The position numbers were made by a program, and so were the translations under genes. A DNA stretch of 64,000 nucleotides, from the NCBI GenBank assembly GCA_014898415.1, contig RCTD01000009.1:372001-436000 (forward strand). Direction: 5' to 3'. Each line of letters starts with the position of its first letter. Positions within the stretch are counted from its first letter, which is position 1. This DNA is from Stromatinia cepivora (taxonomy: Eukaryota; Ascomycota; Leotiomycetes; Helotiales; Sclerotiniaceae). Below, in pieces: positions 22,824-34,197 of this stretch. The notes beneath the pieces were generated by a model. It was not told the origin of the DNA. It was given only the letters and a program-made list of their open reading frames with translations, and did no database searches.

Positions 22824-25800
22824 ATGTCGAACCTAGGAAAACGCAACGCGTCATCTGATTTTGTCGACTTGACAAACTCGGATTCGGAGAATGAGGTACC
22901 ACGCGCTCAGCAGCGCAAACAGCCAAGACTTAATTCTACTGCTGGTCCTTCGAGAACTTCAGGAGGTTTCGGAGGTTCAAGTTTGAGTCAAGCTATGAAT
23001 GTTCGTGATCAATGGGGTGAAGGTGATGACGATGAGGTTATTGATTTGAGTCAAGAAGTTGAAGAGGGGTTCGGATGGGTGTGTATTGGAGCTGTTGATG
23101 GGAAGATTGTTGGGGTTAGATTTTATAATGGATATGCCAGCGCTGGTGAGCAGGTCATGATTAGGAGGGAGCCGGGAAATCAGTATGATTCGAACGCGAT
23201 TCGAGTCAATAATGTTCAGGGTACACAAATTGGACATTTGCCGAGAGAGTTGGCGGCTAAGCTGGCGGGGTTTTTGGTATGTGTTTCTTGATATCTTGTG
23301 CGTAGGTGAGATTAAATGGAGACTAATCTGATGGAATTAGGATGCAAAAACTATTGTCATGGAAGGTATTCTTGCCGGGGAGAAGAGAACCTATGATTGT
23401 CCTATTTTGCTTAAGATTTATGGGCCCGCGGATCCTGCTGTAAGAGCTGATTGTAAGTTATGTTATATCCTTAGACACTCAAATATTCGTAGAGTTTCTA
23501 AAACTATGCCTCATTCCACTAACTATATAACAGTGGAGAGACAGTTGGCTGCCAAAAGACTACCACTGAAGAGACGAGATGTTGCGGCACCGAAGCAACC
23601 GAAGGCTCCCGTTCCACCCCCGCAGAGAAAGCAAATGGGCTTCACATCTTCTCAAGGAGGCGTCTCTAGTCAACCAGAGCCAGTACTTCAACCAGTCATT
23701 GATCTAGCACACTTTGTTGCCAATAGCGAGCGATTCAACCCAAGAGAAGTTGATAAGATGGCTGAAGAGTTAGGCTTACCAGAGGATGCTCTTGCAAATA
23801 TGCCTATGGTAGAGCAGCCGGAGGCTCTCGAGTGCACGTTGCTTCCATACCAACGTCAAGGCTTAGCATGGATGCTTGAAAAGGAGAATCCGGTCTTACC
23901 AGATGCAAAATCCGATCAAGTAGTGCAGCTTTGGAAAGCCTCAAAACAACACAAAGGCACTTACCAAAATATCGCAACCAAGTATTGTGATAAAGCTCCG
24001 AAGTTGGCCTCGGGTGGTATACTTGCGGATGATATGGGTCTTGGAAAGACTGTGCAGGTTATCTCCCTCATTCTTGCAGGTGGATCGGGCACAACTTTAA
24101 TCGTTGCGCCAGTTAGTGTTATGTCGAATTGGGCACAACAAATGGAAAGACATATCAAGGAAGATAGAGCTCTGAAAGTCTTGACTTACCATGGCAGCCA
24201 AGGCAAGGTCAAGGGAATGACCCCTAATGATTTCGGACAGTACGATGTTGTTATCACTACATATGGCACACTCAGCTCAGAATTGTTCCCTCGTGGCTCA
24301 AAGACCCCAGGGAAAGTCCTGACTACTTCTGGACTGTATTCGATGAACTGGCGCAGAATTGTTCTCGATGAAGGTCACATCATCCGTAATCCAAAGACGA
24401 AGAATGCTATTGCAGCAACGAGTATCATCGCAACTTCCCGATGGGTTCTAACAGGAACACCAATTGTGAACACTATTAAGGACTTTTACTCCATGCTCAA
24501 ATTCTTAGGTGTCAGTGGTGGCCTTCAGGAACTCGACATCTTCAACTCTGTGTTTACTCGTCCATTGTAAGTGTTCACTCGATCCCTATAAGCAACTCAA
24601 AAGAGGAGCATCACGTTGCTACTCATGCTAATTTACGTTTAGGGCACTGGGAAGCCATGATGCGGAAGTGCTTTTGCAAACAACAATGAGAGCTATGTGC
24701 TTGCGACGTAAGAAGGATATGAAGTTTGTCGATCTAAAGTTACCTGAGTTGTCAGAGTTCGTCCACAAGGTCAAGTTCAGGGATGATGAACTAAAGGTTT
24801 ATGAAGCTTTGGTGTAAGTACTAACATCGAATTTCCTGATGCCAGTAGCTGATAGTAAAATAGTAAACAAGCTCAAGGTATGGCTCAACAATATCAAAAG
24901 GAATCGGAATCCCGCAAGAAGAACACCATTTCATATACTCATATTCTTGAGATCCTCCTTCGCATGCGTCAAGTATGCAATCATTGGAAACTCTGCGAGA
25001 ACAGAGTTACCAACCTCATGGAAGCTATTGAGAAAGACGACGTCGTTGTTCTTAACGGGGAGAATCGACTTGCCCTACAAATGCTCCTCCAACTTAACAT
25101 CGACAACCATGAAGAATGTGCCATTTGTCTCGATGAACTCCACAATCCCGTCATCACAGCATGCAAGCACGTTTTCGGAAAAGAATGTATCGAGCGCACC
25201 ATCGATTTGCAACACAAATGTCCCATGTGTCGGGCTGACCTGGCAAACAACGAATGCCTCGTTCACCCCGCCGTCGAAAAGGCAGAAGATGAGGAAATCA
25301 ACACGGATGAACAATCATCCAAGACGGAAGCTCTCATGCAAATCATCAAAGTCACGCACAATGATCCGCTCTCAAAGGTCGTCATCTTCTCCCAATGGAC
25401 CTCTTTCCTCAACATCGTCCAAAAACAACTCGAGAAATCCGGAATCAAATTCGCTCGTATCGATGGATCCATGACCGCCCCACAACGTGACAAAGGCATG
25501 CAATCCCTCGAATCCGATCCCGAATGCCGCATCCTCCTCGCCAGTTTGGCAGTTTGTTCCGTAGGTCTTAACCTAGTGTCAGCTGATACGGTTATCCTAG
25601 CGGATTCCTGGTGGGCTCCAGCAATCGAAGATCAGGCTGTGGATCGTGTGTATCGTTTGGGACAGAAGCGTGATTGTAAGGTTTGGAGATTGGTGATGGA
25701 AGGAAGTATTGAGGAGAGAGTTTTGGAAATTCAGGGGGAGAAGAGGAAGTTGGTGGGAAAGGCGTTTCAGGAGAAGGCGAGGGAGGGTAGAGGAAAGGGG

Positions 25801-25842
25801 AAGGAGACGAGGATGGGTGATGTTTTGAGATTGTTGCGTTGA
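22824..25842 (+). CDS. HIRAN-SNF2-RING DNA translocase (HLTF/Rad5-like)
   Basis: Family members remodel stalled replication forks and act as ubiquitin ligases in postreplication repair. Exons 22824-23276, 23341-23452, 23534-24566, 24643-24813 and 24864-25842 (915 aa). HIRAN domain ~83-175 (GWVCIGAVDGKIVGVRFYNG, MIRREPGNQYDSNAI). SNF2 ATPase: Walker A ADDMGLGKT (~355), VLDEGH box (~466), VLTGTPIVN. A C3HC4 RING (CAICLDELH...CKHVFGKECIE...CPMCRADL, ~673-715) lies between the two helicase lobes, as in HLTF, Rad5 and Rad16. Helicase C has the arginine finger QAVDRVYRLGQKRD. The third exon starts after an 81-bp intron whose length is a multiple of three and so can be misread as coding. At 915 aa it is nearer HLTF than yeast Rad5; orthology not tested. 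Confidence 0.93.
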
Positions 25843-27149
25843 GCGTTGGTTGGGTTGGGCTTGTATAATATTGGGTGTTGGATGGGTTGGTAGAGTGGTT
25901 GCAAGGGCGTTTGGATATGCGTAGATGGAAAATTTTGTATACCATGATGGGTAAATATGGATGGATGAGATTGTATTAGATTGATGAGATGATTTTCTTT
26001 CACCTGGCGCGTCTAGATGACTCATGAACCCGTGGGGTTTGTACAGAAAAGCATACTAGGGAGTTAGATTAAACATTTATAAAGCATATCTTTTCCGTGA
26101 ACCCGTCAAGTGAACAGATGAGTTCTTTAACTTCATAGCTGTATACCGTATACAGCAACTGATAACAGATATTCTATTCTCCTTCTTTTAATGGAAAGTA
26201 AGACGTAATGAAGAAGTGAGCCATGACAGAAGTTGACGAGGAATGAAAATATCCTCACAACTTATCATTTTTTCATTTTTTTTTTTTAAAAAAAGGGAAA
26301 GAATATAAAGAGATATTATAGTAGAATAATAGAATGACGAAATATAAAAGTAAAGAGTAATCTTACAATAATGTTGAAGCTTAAAAAAAATCAAATAAAT
26401 GCGAATGCGAATGAGCTTCTAGTACGAGTGGGAAAAGAGGAATAATGAAGGGAAAGGAAGGGAAGAGAGGGAGCGGATGATAGTAAGTAGTGTGAGAAAT
26501 ATGGGGGGTGCTCAACTAAGGCTTGCTTATATTTTCCTTTTATTATTTATTCCCGGGAAGCTCATTCCTCATCTTCTTGCCTTCCCTTCTCCCTATGAGC
26601 TGAGCTCCTATTTTCCTCGCTAGATAGGTATTCAATAGTGTTACCGGTGAGTTCTTCTGAGTCTAACTCTTACAAGTTGCATTCGACATTTGATGAAATG
26701 CTGTACTCGAGCTCTTCCTTTGCTTGATTCACAGTTTATCTATTCTTAGGTATTCTTCTCATTCCCATTCTCTGTTGTCCTTCTGCCGGTGAGCTTTCCT
26801 TTCTTCATATTGCTGTTTTCTGCATTCCATCTGTTCTTGAGCTGGATTTTTTGCATTTAGCCGATTGATGATTTATGGATATTGAGACGGAGAAGCTACA
26901 GATAATTCGTTTTGAGGGTAGGTATTCAAACTAAACGATACATTGTATCCTAGTCCTCCGCCAAAGAGGTCTTTTATGAAAATTTGATAAGTATAACTGG
27001 GGTATAGAATAAGAAGTTGCAAGTAGTTTTAACCATCATACCCTCACATTATTTTGGCCCGGATCCAAATCCAATGCCAAACAATATTATACCACCCATA
27101 TCCTACCATATAATTTATGTACACATCTATACAAGTAATGAATTTCCAA
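25843..27149. other. Intergenic between convergent helicase and DMT genes
   Basis: About 1.3 kb. Contains homopolymer T/A runs near 26265-26300, an AT-rich block and CT-rich sequence at 26520-26830. No tRNA or gene recognised. Confidence 0.5.
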
Positions 27150-28558
27150 TCAATGGATTAACAAATCCTCCTCCTCATCACTCTTCCCCTCATCATCCAA
27201 TCCCAAATCCAAAACATCATCATCTCTTTTGTTATTTCCATCCGCACCCTCCACAATGCCTCCATTCAGTTCTAATTCTTCGCCTAAGAGTCCTTCCCTT
27301 TCTTCTCCTTCGCTACCGCTTCTTCTTCTGCCCTCTCCATTCTCCATATCGTGTCCACTACTATCCACTTTCTCTTCCTCTTCTCTCCGGCCGATAATCA
27401 CATTTCCGGCAACTAGTAATGCCGCCCCCAAAAACCATAATGGTGGTAAACTTTCCGAGAAGATTATAAAGCCAAGAACGGCGGTTATCATGAAATTGGA
27501 TGATGTATTTATGATGGAGACTTGTACGGTCGAGGACCCCCGCGCGAGGGCTTTGGTAAAGAGCGTCCACATTATACCATTGAAGACGAGGTTGAGGATG
27601 AAAAATATCTATTACAGCTACGGGTTAGCGAGTGTACATATCAGAATGTCTTTCGGTTGTGATGGTGTTCCATTTCCACATGAAGGGTTGCCTTCAAAAA
27701 CATCGACTAATTGATATGAACCGGATACTCACTCCTCGCACACCATATTCAACCACCTTTTCACCCTTCCCTAAACCAAAAAATCCCGCAACATGCTCTG
27801 CAAAAGAAGTCGTTAATTGTGTCGTTGTTCTATGTATGTAGTGTCAGCGCATTAATTCCTAGCGATGACACTTCCGTATAGCTTTGCGAGAAACTATTCC
27901 AATGCCCGCACATATATCGATGAACCACAACCCTACTCTTCTTCCCCTCCATCCATAGCATCATCGCATCCGCACTGGAAATATGATGGAAAAGGAAATG
28001 AAAAATAAAAACCCCAACCTACAATTTTGCAAAAACCCCATTGAAAGCCGCACAAGCACCACTAGCCACAGCCAATAAAATCCATTGCGATTTCCGACTA
28101 ATATTCTCCATAATATGTTCCTGTTCCTGTACCTCTTCTTCTTCTTCTTCTTCTTCTTCTTCTTCTTCTTCTTCTTCTTCTTCGTCTTCTTCTTCTTCCA
28201 ACTCTGATTCGTCTCTCCCTTCACGATGTAATGAAGATATCGATTTCGAAACCGTAGTTGCACTATAAGATCCATCATCAATAATCCTATTCTTAGCCCG
28301 AAGCTTATGCCTAACCCCTGCACCTGTTGTGCCTAAGAGGGGTTTACGCGGATCATCCGCTCCACCAATAACTTCCTCGGCCATAATTGTAGTGGACATG
28401 GTGGATTCACTTCCGTTACGAAGAGTGTTGGAAGTGAGAGCTGTTGTTGTACCGGCGGGCCTGTCTACTAATGCCGAGAGCTCGCGATTGTCGGATTCGT
28501 TGGTGGAGGTGGAGGAGAGGGTCGAGGATTGGGTTTTGCGTTTGGTAGGGCGGAGCAT
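27150..28558 (-). CDS. Small DMT/EamA-like (TMEM42-type) membrane protein
   Basis: Exons 28023-28558, 27733-27829 and 27150-27608 (363 aa, frame closes). Residues 1-155 are Ser/Thr-rich and cytosolic-looking, with a run of about 24 acidic residues, almost all Glu, coded by a GAA/GAG microsatellite. Four hydrophobic helices follow: WILLAVASGACAAFNGVFA, IFFILNLVFNGIMWTLF, VSIINTSSNFMITAVLGF and WFLGAALLVAGNVIIG. The SIINTSSNFMITAVLG plus final GALLVAGNVIIG arrangement is that of half-size EamA/DMT proteins. The C-terminal 80 residues are acidic and disordered. Transport substrate unknown. Convergent with the helicase gene. Confidence 0.85.
28134..28198 (+). repeat. TTC trinucleotide microsatellite in coding sequence
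   Basis: Pure and near-pure TTC copies encode the Glu run of the DMT-like protein on the minus strand; length is probably polymorphic. Confidence 0.95.
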
Positions 28559-29099
28559 GGTGAGAGCCTGGGTTTGCTTATGGTTGCGGTAGCTGTTTAT
28601 CCCTTTGTTTGAGGGGTGGTTTGGGGTGATATAGTAAGTTACGGTGCCCGAAAATAATCGTGGGTATTGCGCTGATGCTTGATCGTAGGTACGATGTTTT
28701 GAAAACTTTATATATCACGGCAGAGTTTCGCTAGTAATTCTATCAGTTTGATAGTTGTCGACAAATGTTTGTACAAGTTATTCGGATTTTTTATAAAATT
28801 ATTAATTTTTCTAAACTAGTGAGTTGTGTGCGTCGCACCTTCTTGTTTGTTATCAGATTTCGTGCAGAACGCCATATTTTCAAAAATCATGAAGGACTTT
28901 TACGATAAATTTTGATTTACATGGATTGGCCTAACTCAGGGTTTGTCGCCATCAAATTCTACTGCAATATGCTAAATGTCAATATAGTATAATAGTACTC
29001 GAAACTTGATCATTACCCTGCCCTCTTCTCCTCTCCCACCACAGACTCTGCTTCCACATTTCTCCCTCTTTCCAACTAATGTATAAATGGCATCCTAAC
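28559..29099. other. Promoter of DMT gene and start of gene desert
   Basis: About 540 bp, AT-rich; nothing coding recognised. Confidence 0.5.
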
Positions 29100-29660
29100 A
29101 CCATTCATTTGGGCCCTGCGATGATGATAGAATGTCTCATAACGGAGCTTGTTGGTCTTGATCTCTTTAATTCTAAAGCCAGCCTTGCCAAGAAGAGAGT
29201 GCCACTCCTCGTTGCGCTCCATCACGCCGGGCATGGCGTATATGTGATCCAGGCAGGCAGATCACCTCAGTGGTTGGAAGGACCGTCTCATCGATGAGAA
29301 TTTTGGATCTAGGACTTGTTGTAGGAATCAAACTTTTGAGGATTTGAAGCGCATCATCATCCTCCCAACCATGGGGAACAGTACGAACATAGAATTGCGC
29401 GAAGAGGCCTTTGTCGCGTTGCAAGCATCTTCAGACTAAAAGGAGATGTGTTTTCAGAAAGCTTTTTGAAGATGCCACTTGCATACCCAGACGGGCAGGC
29501 TTGTCGGTTTGCTCCATCCACGTGCCCAGCGAGCGTTTCAGGATGAGCGCTGGCTTCATCTACATCGTAAGTTTTCTCGGTGCCGTTGACACTATTGCAA
29601 ATTTTATAAACCACGGTCGAAACTTGTTCGAAACTAAAAAGGGCCACGTCTTCGGATACA
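29100..29660 (-). pseudogene. O-methyltransferase remnant (secondary metabolism type)
   Basis: The minus strand encodes blocks typical of fungal SAM-dependent O-methyltransferases, spread over three frames. They are YVRTVPHGWEDDDALQILK and SPRSKILIDETVLPTTEV in one frame, MERNEEWHSLLGKAGF in a second, and a C-terminal end RHSIIIAGPK plus stop in a third. At least two frameshifts separate them, and the SAM-binding part upstream is not recognisable. It therefore cannot make a complete enzyme. Family assignment rests on these motifs; original substrate unknown. Probably belonged with the PKS fragment 0.6 kb away. Confidence 0.75.
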
Positions 29661-30286
29661 TCTTAACAGTTGAGGATAGTGGGTAATGAGATGTAAGACA
29701 AACTAATTTGGCAACCTGGGACTATTGTGTGTTGGTTTTTGATTCGCCGGCTACAGCGAAATCGAAGAAAATAAAAGGAAATATACCAGCGACATATGAG
29801 GATGGTGTAATGCTTGCGGCCAGAAGTGGTCTATACAGAAAATGGACCTGAGAGCCAGCCAAAATTATTCCTATGTTAAACACCACCGAAGAATGGTCTG
29901 GCCGGGCTACCTCAAGATTAAAAGATCAAGCCCGAATTTCCGGAGCTTATCCAAATGCCTTCAGTAGTAATTTGATTGACGATGGAGCTTGAGGCTGCGA
30001 TGTCTTTCGCACCGGAATCCGAGGAAGGAGCCCATTATTTATCCCTCATTTTTTGGCACCGACTTGGCTTCATAAGCCACGATAGGGCTGCAGTCTGTAT
30101 GTTTGGTCAAAACGGTGATACTGTCCAGCTGACAATAGATCATATGAAGTTATAATGCTGAACACTCATAGCTTTTATCTACTGAGGAGTGGGAACAGAA
30201 ATATTCTTCAACGCTTCTGAATTGAGGATATCCAGCTAAGCACTGCAGGAACAACACCCTAATGCACTGAGTACCTTGCGACAGCC
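29661..30286. other. Degraded sequence between methyltransferase and PKS remnants
   Basis: About 620 bp with stops in all frames. Possibly the eroded upstream part of the polyketide synthase, but I can align no domain to it. Confidence 0.4.
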
Positions 30287-30700
30287 ATGCATGTAGAGGA
30301 GTCAGATTTCGCAGCACCTGCAGATACTTCTCGAAACCCAGTCGTTACCGACGCACTCAGGTTGATCTCCCAGGAGTCTGGTCAGGATCTCAGCAGCCTT
30401 ACAGATGAAGCATCATTCGTCGAACTCGGTATAGATTCTCTAATATCCTTGGTTCTCCGTGAGAAGTTTCGGACCGAATTGCAGTTAGATGTCAGCAGCA
30501 CAATGTTCTTACAGTGCGAAAGCGTTGGGCAATTCAAAGAATGGTTGGAGGATTTTTGTTGGTATGGGTATCAGTGGGAAGTGTATTGTTATACTTTTTG
30601 GCAGTGCACTTGTATTTCCTTTTCAGGGGGTGCCTTTTTTTGGAAGAAAAAATTCGTCAGATGAATTTGGTGTTTCAATTGGGACTTTGGATAGCCCTTT
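30287..30700 (+). pseudogene. Polyketide synthase remnant: acyl-carrier domain still open
   Basis: An open stretch of about 95 codons (to ~30570) reads as a non-reducing-PKS type acyl carrier domain. Helix 1 is VVTDALRLISQESGQDLSSL, the phosphopantetheine site is ELGIDSLISLVLREKF with its Ser intact, and helix 3 is STMFLQCESVGQFKEWLED. A typical inter-domain Ser/Gly linker phrase (EFGVSIGTLDS) appears in a different frame just downstream, implying a frameshift. No ketosynthase, acyltransferase or product-template domain is readable upstream, and no intact thioesterase downstream. The first ATG is internal to what must once have been a very large protein. Confidence 0.75.
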
Positions 30701-31398
30701 ATTGCGTCGTTCTTGATTTTGTTCGTCTCAGGAAATATTGCAGCTTCAGTCAGTCATTTGTTCTGTTCTGTCCCGGAGTTCCAGGCAATCCAATCAAGCA
30801 TTTATCAAAAACTCCCAGCTTGTACTTGTGCTTAACATGATTACTTCGATTGGCTTTCCATAGCTTCATAGCACCATCCGGAATAATGTGAAACGCCGTT
30901 CAATACTTATCTGTTCACTCAACTTCATGAACAATCGCTCGCTATACACCATTTCCCCGCGTTTGCCTGACAGACTTCGTTCTCTCAGCTCTTCAGCCTT
31001 GGTATTCATCCCTTGGACATGCATGTATCCAAAATCATCCCAAACGCATCTTCGGGCTCACATAAGCTCCTGGATTCCGATATGCACCTCTGGCTGCGTA
31101 TGCTGCAGCTGTACCTCTACTAAGGTTCATTTATGCTGACTTGTCGGCCTCAGGATTGTGAAACAACAGACTGGGTTATGTATGTTTACTTCTGGATGTA
31201 TGAGGCACAGCATCTACACTCATCAACCTTCTCTGTTGTTCAAAGCATATCTAATCCAGCTTTGGATCCACGCAAGCCGGTGGCACTTGTGGGTTCGTTT
31301 CTGAATTTGAATCACGCAAACTGCATTGAGTCTAATCATAAATTCTTAAAATAAAGTCGGAGTGTTCAATCCAGTCCGGACTAGGAAAGCACAGAATT
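30701..31398 (+). other. Eroded downstream part of the PKS locus
   Basis: About 700 bp with short open frames and stops in every frame. Some phrases could be PKS tail, but none is secure enough to name. Confidence 0.35.
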
Positions 31399-31742
31399 AT
31401 GATCATGTCAGGATCACTCGAACCCTCTTCTCAAAAAATTCTTTATCGCGGCTTTCCGACCTCGAATGTAGATCCTTGGTCACCATTTGTCGCCAAGTTG
31501 AAAGCACGATTATGTTTTGCCGGTACGCCTTATGATCTATGCGTGGGCTCTCCAAAGACGGCGTCTAGGGTAAAATTCCCTGCATTGCCTTCAAGGGCAG
31601 TCCTGAACTCCTCAGTGATAGCCCTTTAATCACACGTAAGCTTGTTGGCGACGGCGTTTTAATGGACCTGAATGCGCATTCGACTCCTGTACAACGTGCT
31701 CAAGAGGTGCTTGCAACTCGTACATATTGTCACGATGTATGA
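31399..31742 (+). pseudogene. Glutathione S-transferase-like remnant
   Basis: The first frame gives KILYRGFPTSNVDPWSPFVA, KLKARLCFAGTPYDLCVGSP and KTASR, resembling the thioredoxin-fold N-domain of metaxin-like fungal glutathione transferases (WSPFV.KLE.RLRFAG pattern). After a shift near 31570-31595 another frame continues LLSDSPLITRKLVGDGVLMD and LNAHSTPVQRAQE, the next block of the same fold, then stops at 31742. The conserved KIPYI segment between them is lost and the C-terminal helical domain is unrecognisable. Non-functional as it stands. Confidence 0.65.
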
Positions 31743-33495
31743 GACAACATACGATAAGAAGTATTGCGCTGCAGTTTGGTACCCGAGTTCGGAGGGTGGC
31801 ATGTGTGATGAATGGACTAGGCGGTAGAATTGAGTGTGTTGGTGTTCCTGAGTCTTGGAGATGTGTTCAATCATCGCCTTCTGGTACTGAGTAGCCCAGT
31901 CTCACGTGATCTTCATATCAAACGCTCTGTGGTTCTGCAAATTAAACGGTAAGCCAAAAGACTAAAATCTCATATTAGCGACATAACCCAAGTCTCAATA
32001 GAAATAGATTGTACAAAAGATGTTGCAATGGCCATTTGTGAACGTCTTTCATTCATTCGCTGCATCCCACGTACTAGCTACATCCAAAGCCTGAACATTT
32101 GAACGCCTGATCTATTTAGCTCTGCTACTGATAAAGGAGATAAACCGACGGAAAATCTAAGTCTCGGCATTGGGAGTCCAAAGCTGCCTTACCTACATCG
32201 TGAAAGAGCACCCAGAGTTGACCAGGAAACAATCATTTATCTACCTCCGTGCTTACAATACAAACAGATTGATCTCCCAGACTTTTGATTCGACGGATGG
32301 AGATACTAATTCATTAGGCATTGAGTGGACATTCGAAGATGCCGATCATCGTTTCAATTAAAACCACTGGACCTTTCATAAGCTTAAGAGCCCTGCTCGA
32401 AGACGAGAAATTAGGTATCAAAACTTCTAGCATACAATACCGACAATTAATTGAGCATGGAGGAAGTCTTTGAAAGCTGGTCGGAGGTAGTTAGAAGAGA
32501 GTTTCAGGTGGGAGTCACGGTCAATTCTATACACTAAACGACATATGTTCGATGGAAATTCTGGCTGCTATATCCACTCTTAAGCTAAATCACGGTGTGA
32601 ACAGTGAGTTGAGATTGCTGTTTATATGACTTCTAACTTCTCGATACTAATACTCCTTAAATACCCTATATTTCCCCACAAATTTTCTATCCAAAATGCC
32701 TGTGTCCACTCTACATATTCGCTCTATTCACGAATCATTGTGTCAAGCAGAATACCTCAAGATTCTCTCTTCAGCTATACTACCGCACTTTCTGCTAGAT
32801 CTCAACTTCAAGGTGCGAATATTCAACCCAAGCGATCCTTCCGTTCCCTGTGTAGCTGCAATAAATGTCTTTCCGTGAATAATAGAGCAGCTGTAGGCGA
32901 AGAATGTAGCAGCCTTGCGTTCCATACATTCTCCTCACTGTTCTCATCCTCTCAATCCATTATATATACTTCAAATGTGGTAATTCCCTCGTCGAAACAA
33001 CCATGCTGAGGTGATATACAGTATCATCTTTACTTCTGCGTTGTTTGGGACCGATGGGCTACCGGGTTATGATTGGGGGCGGGGATTCCAGGGAGGAGTC
33101 GGGATCGAACAGTCGCCGTGTTAAATATCTGTGACTTGATTGGGACTGTCACGCGATTGCGCGGATGGGAGGTTGCTGTTTTGGATTCTTTTGGAGAGGA
33201 GAGAATATGGCGTTAAGTGTTGTTGGGTGTGTATGTATGGATAAATAGCGGATAATTGAGATATTGAGCAAAACTTAAGATAATTTCTCTCTACTTCTAA
33301 TGCACCAATCGACTTTCGATGTCGTCAAAACTAGCAAAAATCTTGCGTTGCTTGCGAGAATTAGAGATACTGGTAAAAGCTTTGCGTTCAGCGACAATCT
33401 TCGGAATAGCTGTATCAACAGTACCAGCTCCCGTAAAGATGCAGGAAATGTTGGCTACAAGGAGCTCAGTATCTCGCAAGCAAAATCGATAGATC
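31743..33495. other. Remainder of gene desert
   Basis: About 1.75 kb. The frame 32170-32361 ends with a protein-like phrase (SLGIEWTFEDADHRFN and stop), which could be the C-terminus of another decayed gene; I do not recognise the family. The rest shows no coding signal. Confidence 0.4.
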
Positions 33496-34197
33496 TCAAG
33501 TAGCCTTTGTCTGTAAAGACCGAATAGATATTTTCGAGCGCAAGCTCATTTTAACCTCACTCCACGTGTTACTAATCGTCTGCATCAGACTCATCGAAGT
33601 CTTTTCAACTTCTTGTTCCTGTGGCTCTTCCAAGCGCATATTGACGTGCCACGGAATTGTTTCCATCTCATCTTCGTCTAGCTCAGATGGGGGGAATGAG
33701 GGAAGAGTCTCAAATCTGTCACGATTGAACAAATCCATCCCGGAAATATTTGAACCGATCACGCTACAGCTGGCTAGCATAAGCCCCTCGACGCAAAGTG
33801 CAGTTGCAGCGGCGGCTATTTCGTTCTCGACATTTCTTTCCCCATCGGGAAATTCCTCTATTTCCTCCCAAAAATACTCGTGGTAGTTTTCTTCAGGTTC
33901 TCCATCCCGGGACGCTTTCTCCCCAGGAAATGTATCCTCGGATCTAACATCAACACCGTCTAGCACCTCGCGCATATCACTTGGTGCGTTAGACCACGAG
34001 CCTTCAGCGCAAGTAACCATAGATCCCGTGGTAAACGAAGGGGACATGGGCGCATCATCATTCTGGATGTATACCGGTGCTGACGTAGTACCCGAGTCAG
34101 TTCTAGCGGGAGTGGGAGGTTTGGATTTCCCTTTCCGTTTTACTATGTCCTTAGCAGTCCGGAAGAACTTCTTGATCGTTGGCAATGGAGAATGCAT
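33496..34197 (-). CDS. Hypothetical protein, 233 aa, disordered and acidic
   Basis: Single-exon frame from the first true ATG at 34197 (MHSPLPTIKKFFRTAKDIVK); the frame stays open upstream to a TTG but has no ATG there. The basic, possibly amphipathic N-terminus (KKFFRTAKDIVKRKGKSK) is followed by a Ser/Thr/Pro-rich segment, an acidic stretch (YHEYFWEEIEEFPDGE), a short Ala-rich segment (ENEIAAAATALCVEGLMLAS) and a second basic end (SEVKMSLRSKISIRSLQTK). No known domain recognised. It borders the gene desert, and its codon composition looks coding throughout. Function unknown; it may be lineage-specific. Confidence 0.6.
   Translation of the reverse strand: MHSPLPTIKKFFRTAKDIVKRKGKSKPPTPARTDSGTTSAPVYIQNDDAPMSPSFTTGSMVTCAEGSWSNAPSDMREVLDGVDVRSEDTFPGEKASRDGEPEENYHEYFWEEIEEFPDGERNVENEIAAAATALCVEGLMLASCSVIGSNISGMDLFNRDRFETLPSFPPSELDEDEMETIPWHVNMRLEEPQEQEVEKTSMSLMQTISNTWSEVKMSLRSKISIRSLQTKAT

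Noticed and set aside
28041..28268. Poly-Ser plus-strand frame
   Set aside because: It is the complement of the Glu-coding TTC microsatellite in the DMT-like gene.
29411..29686. Plus-strand frame over the methyltransferase relic
   Set aside because: The recognisable methyltransferase motifs are on the minus strand; this is a shadow.
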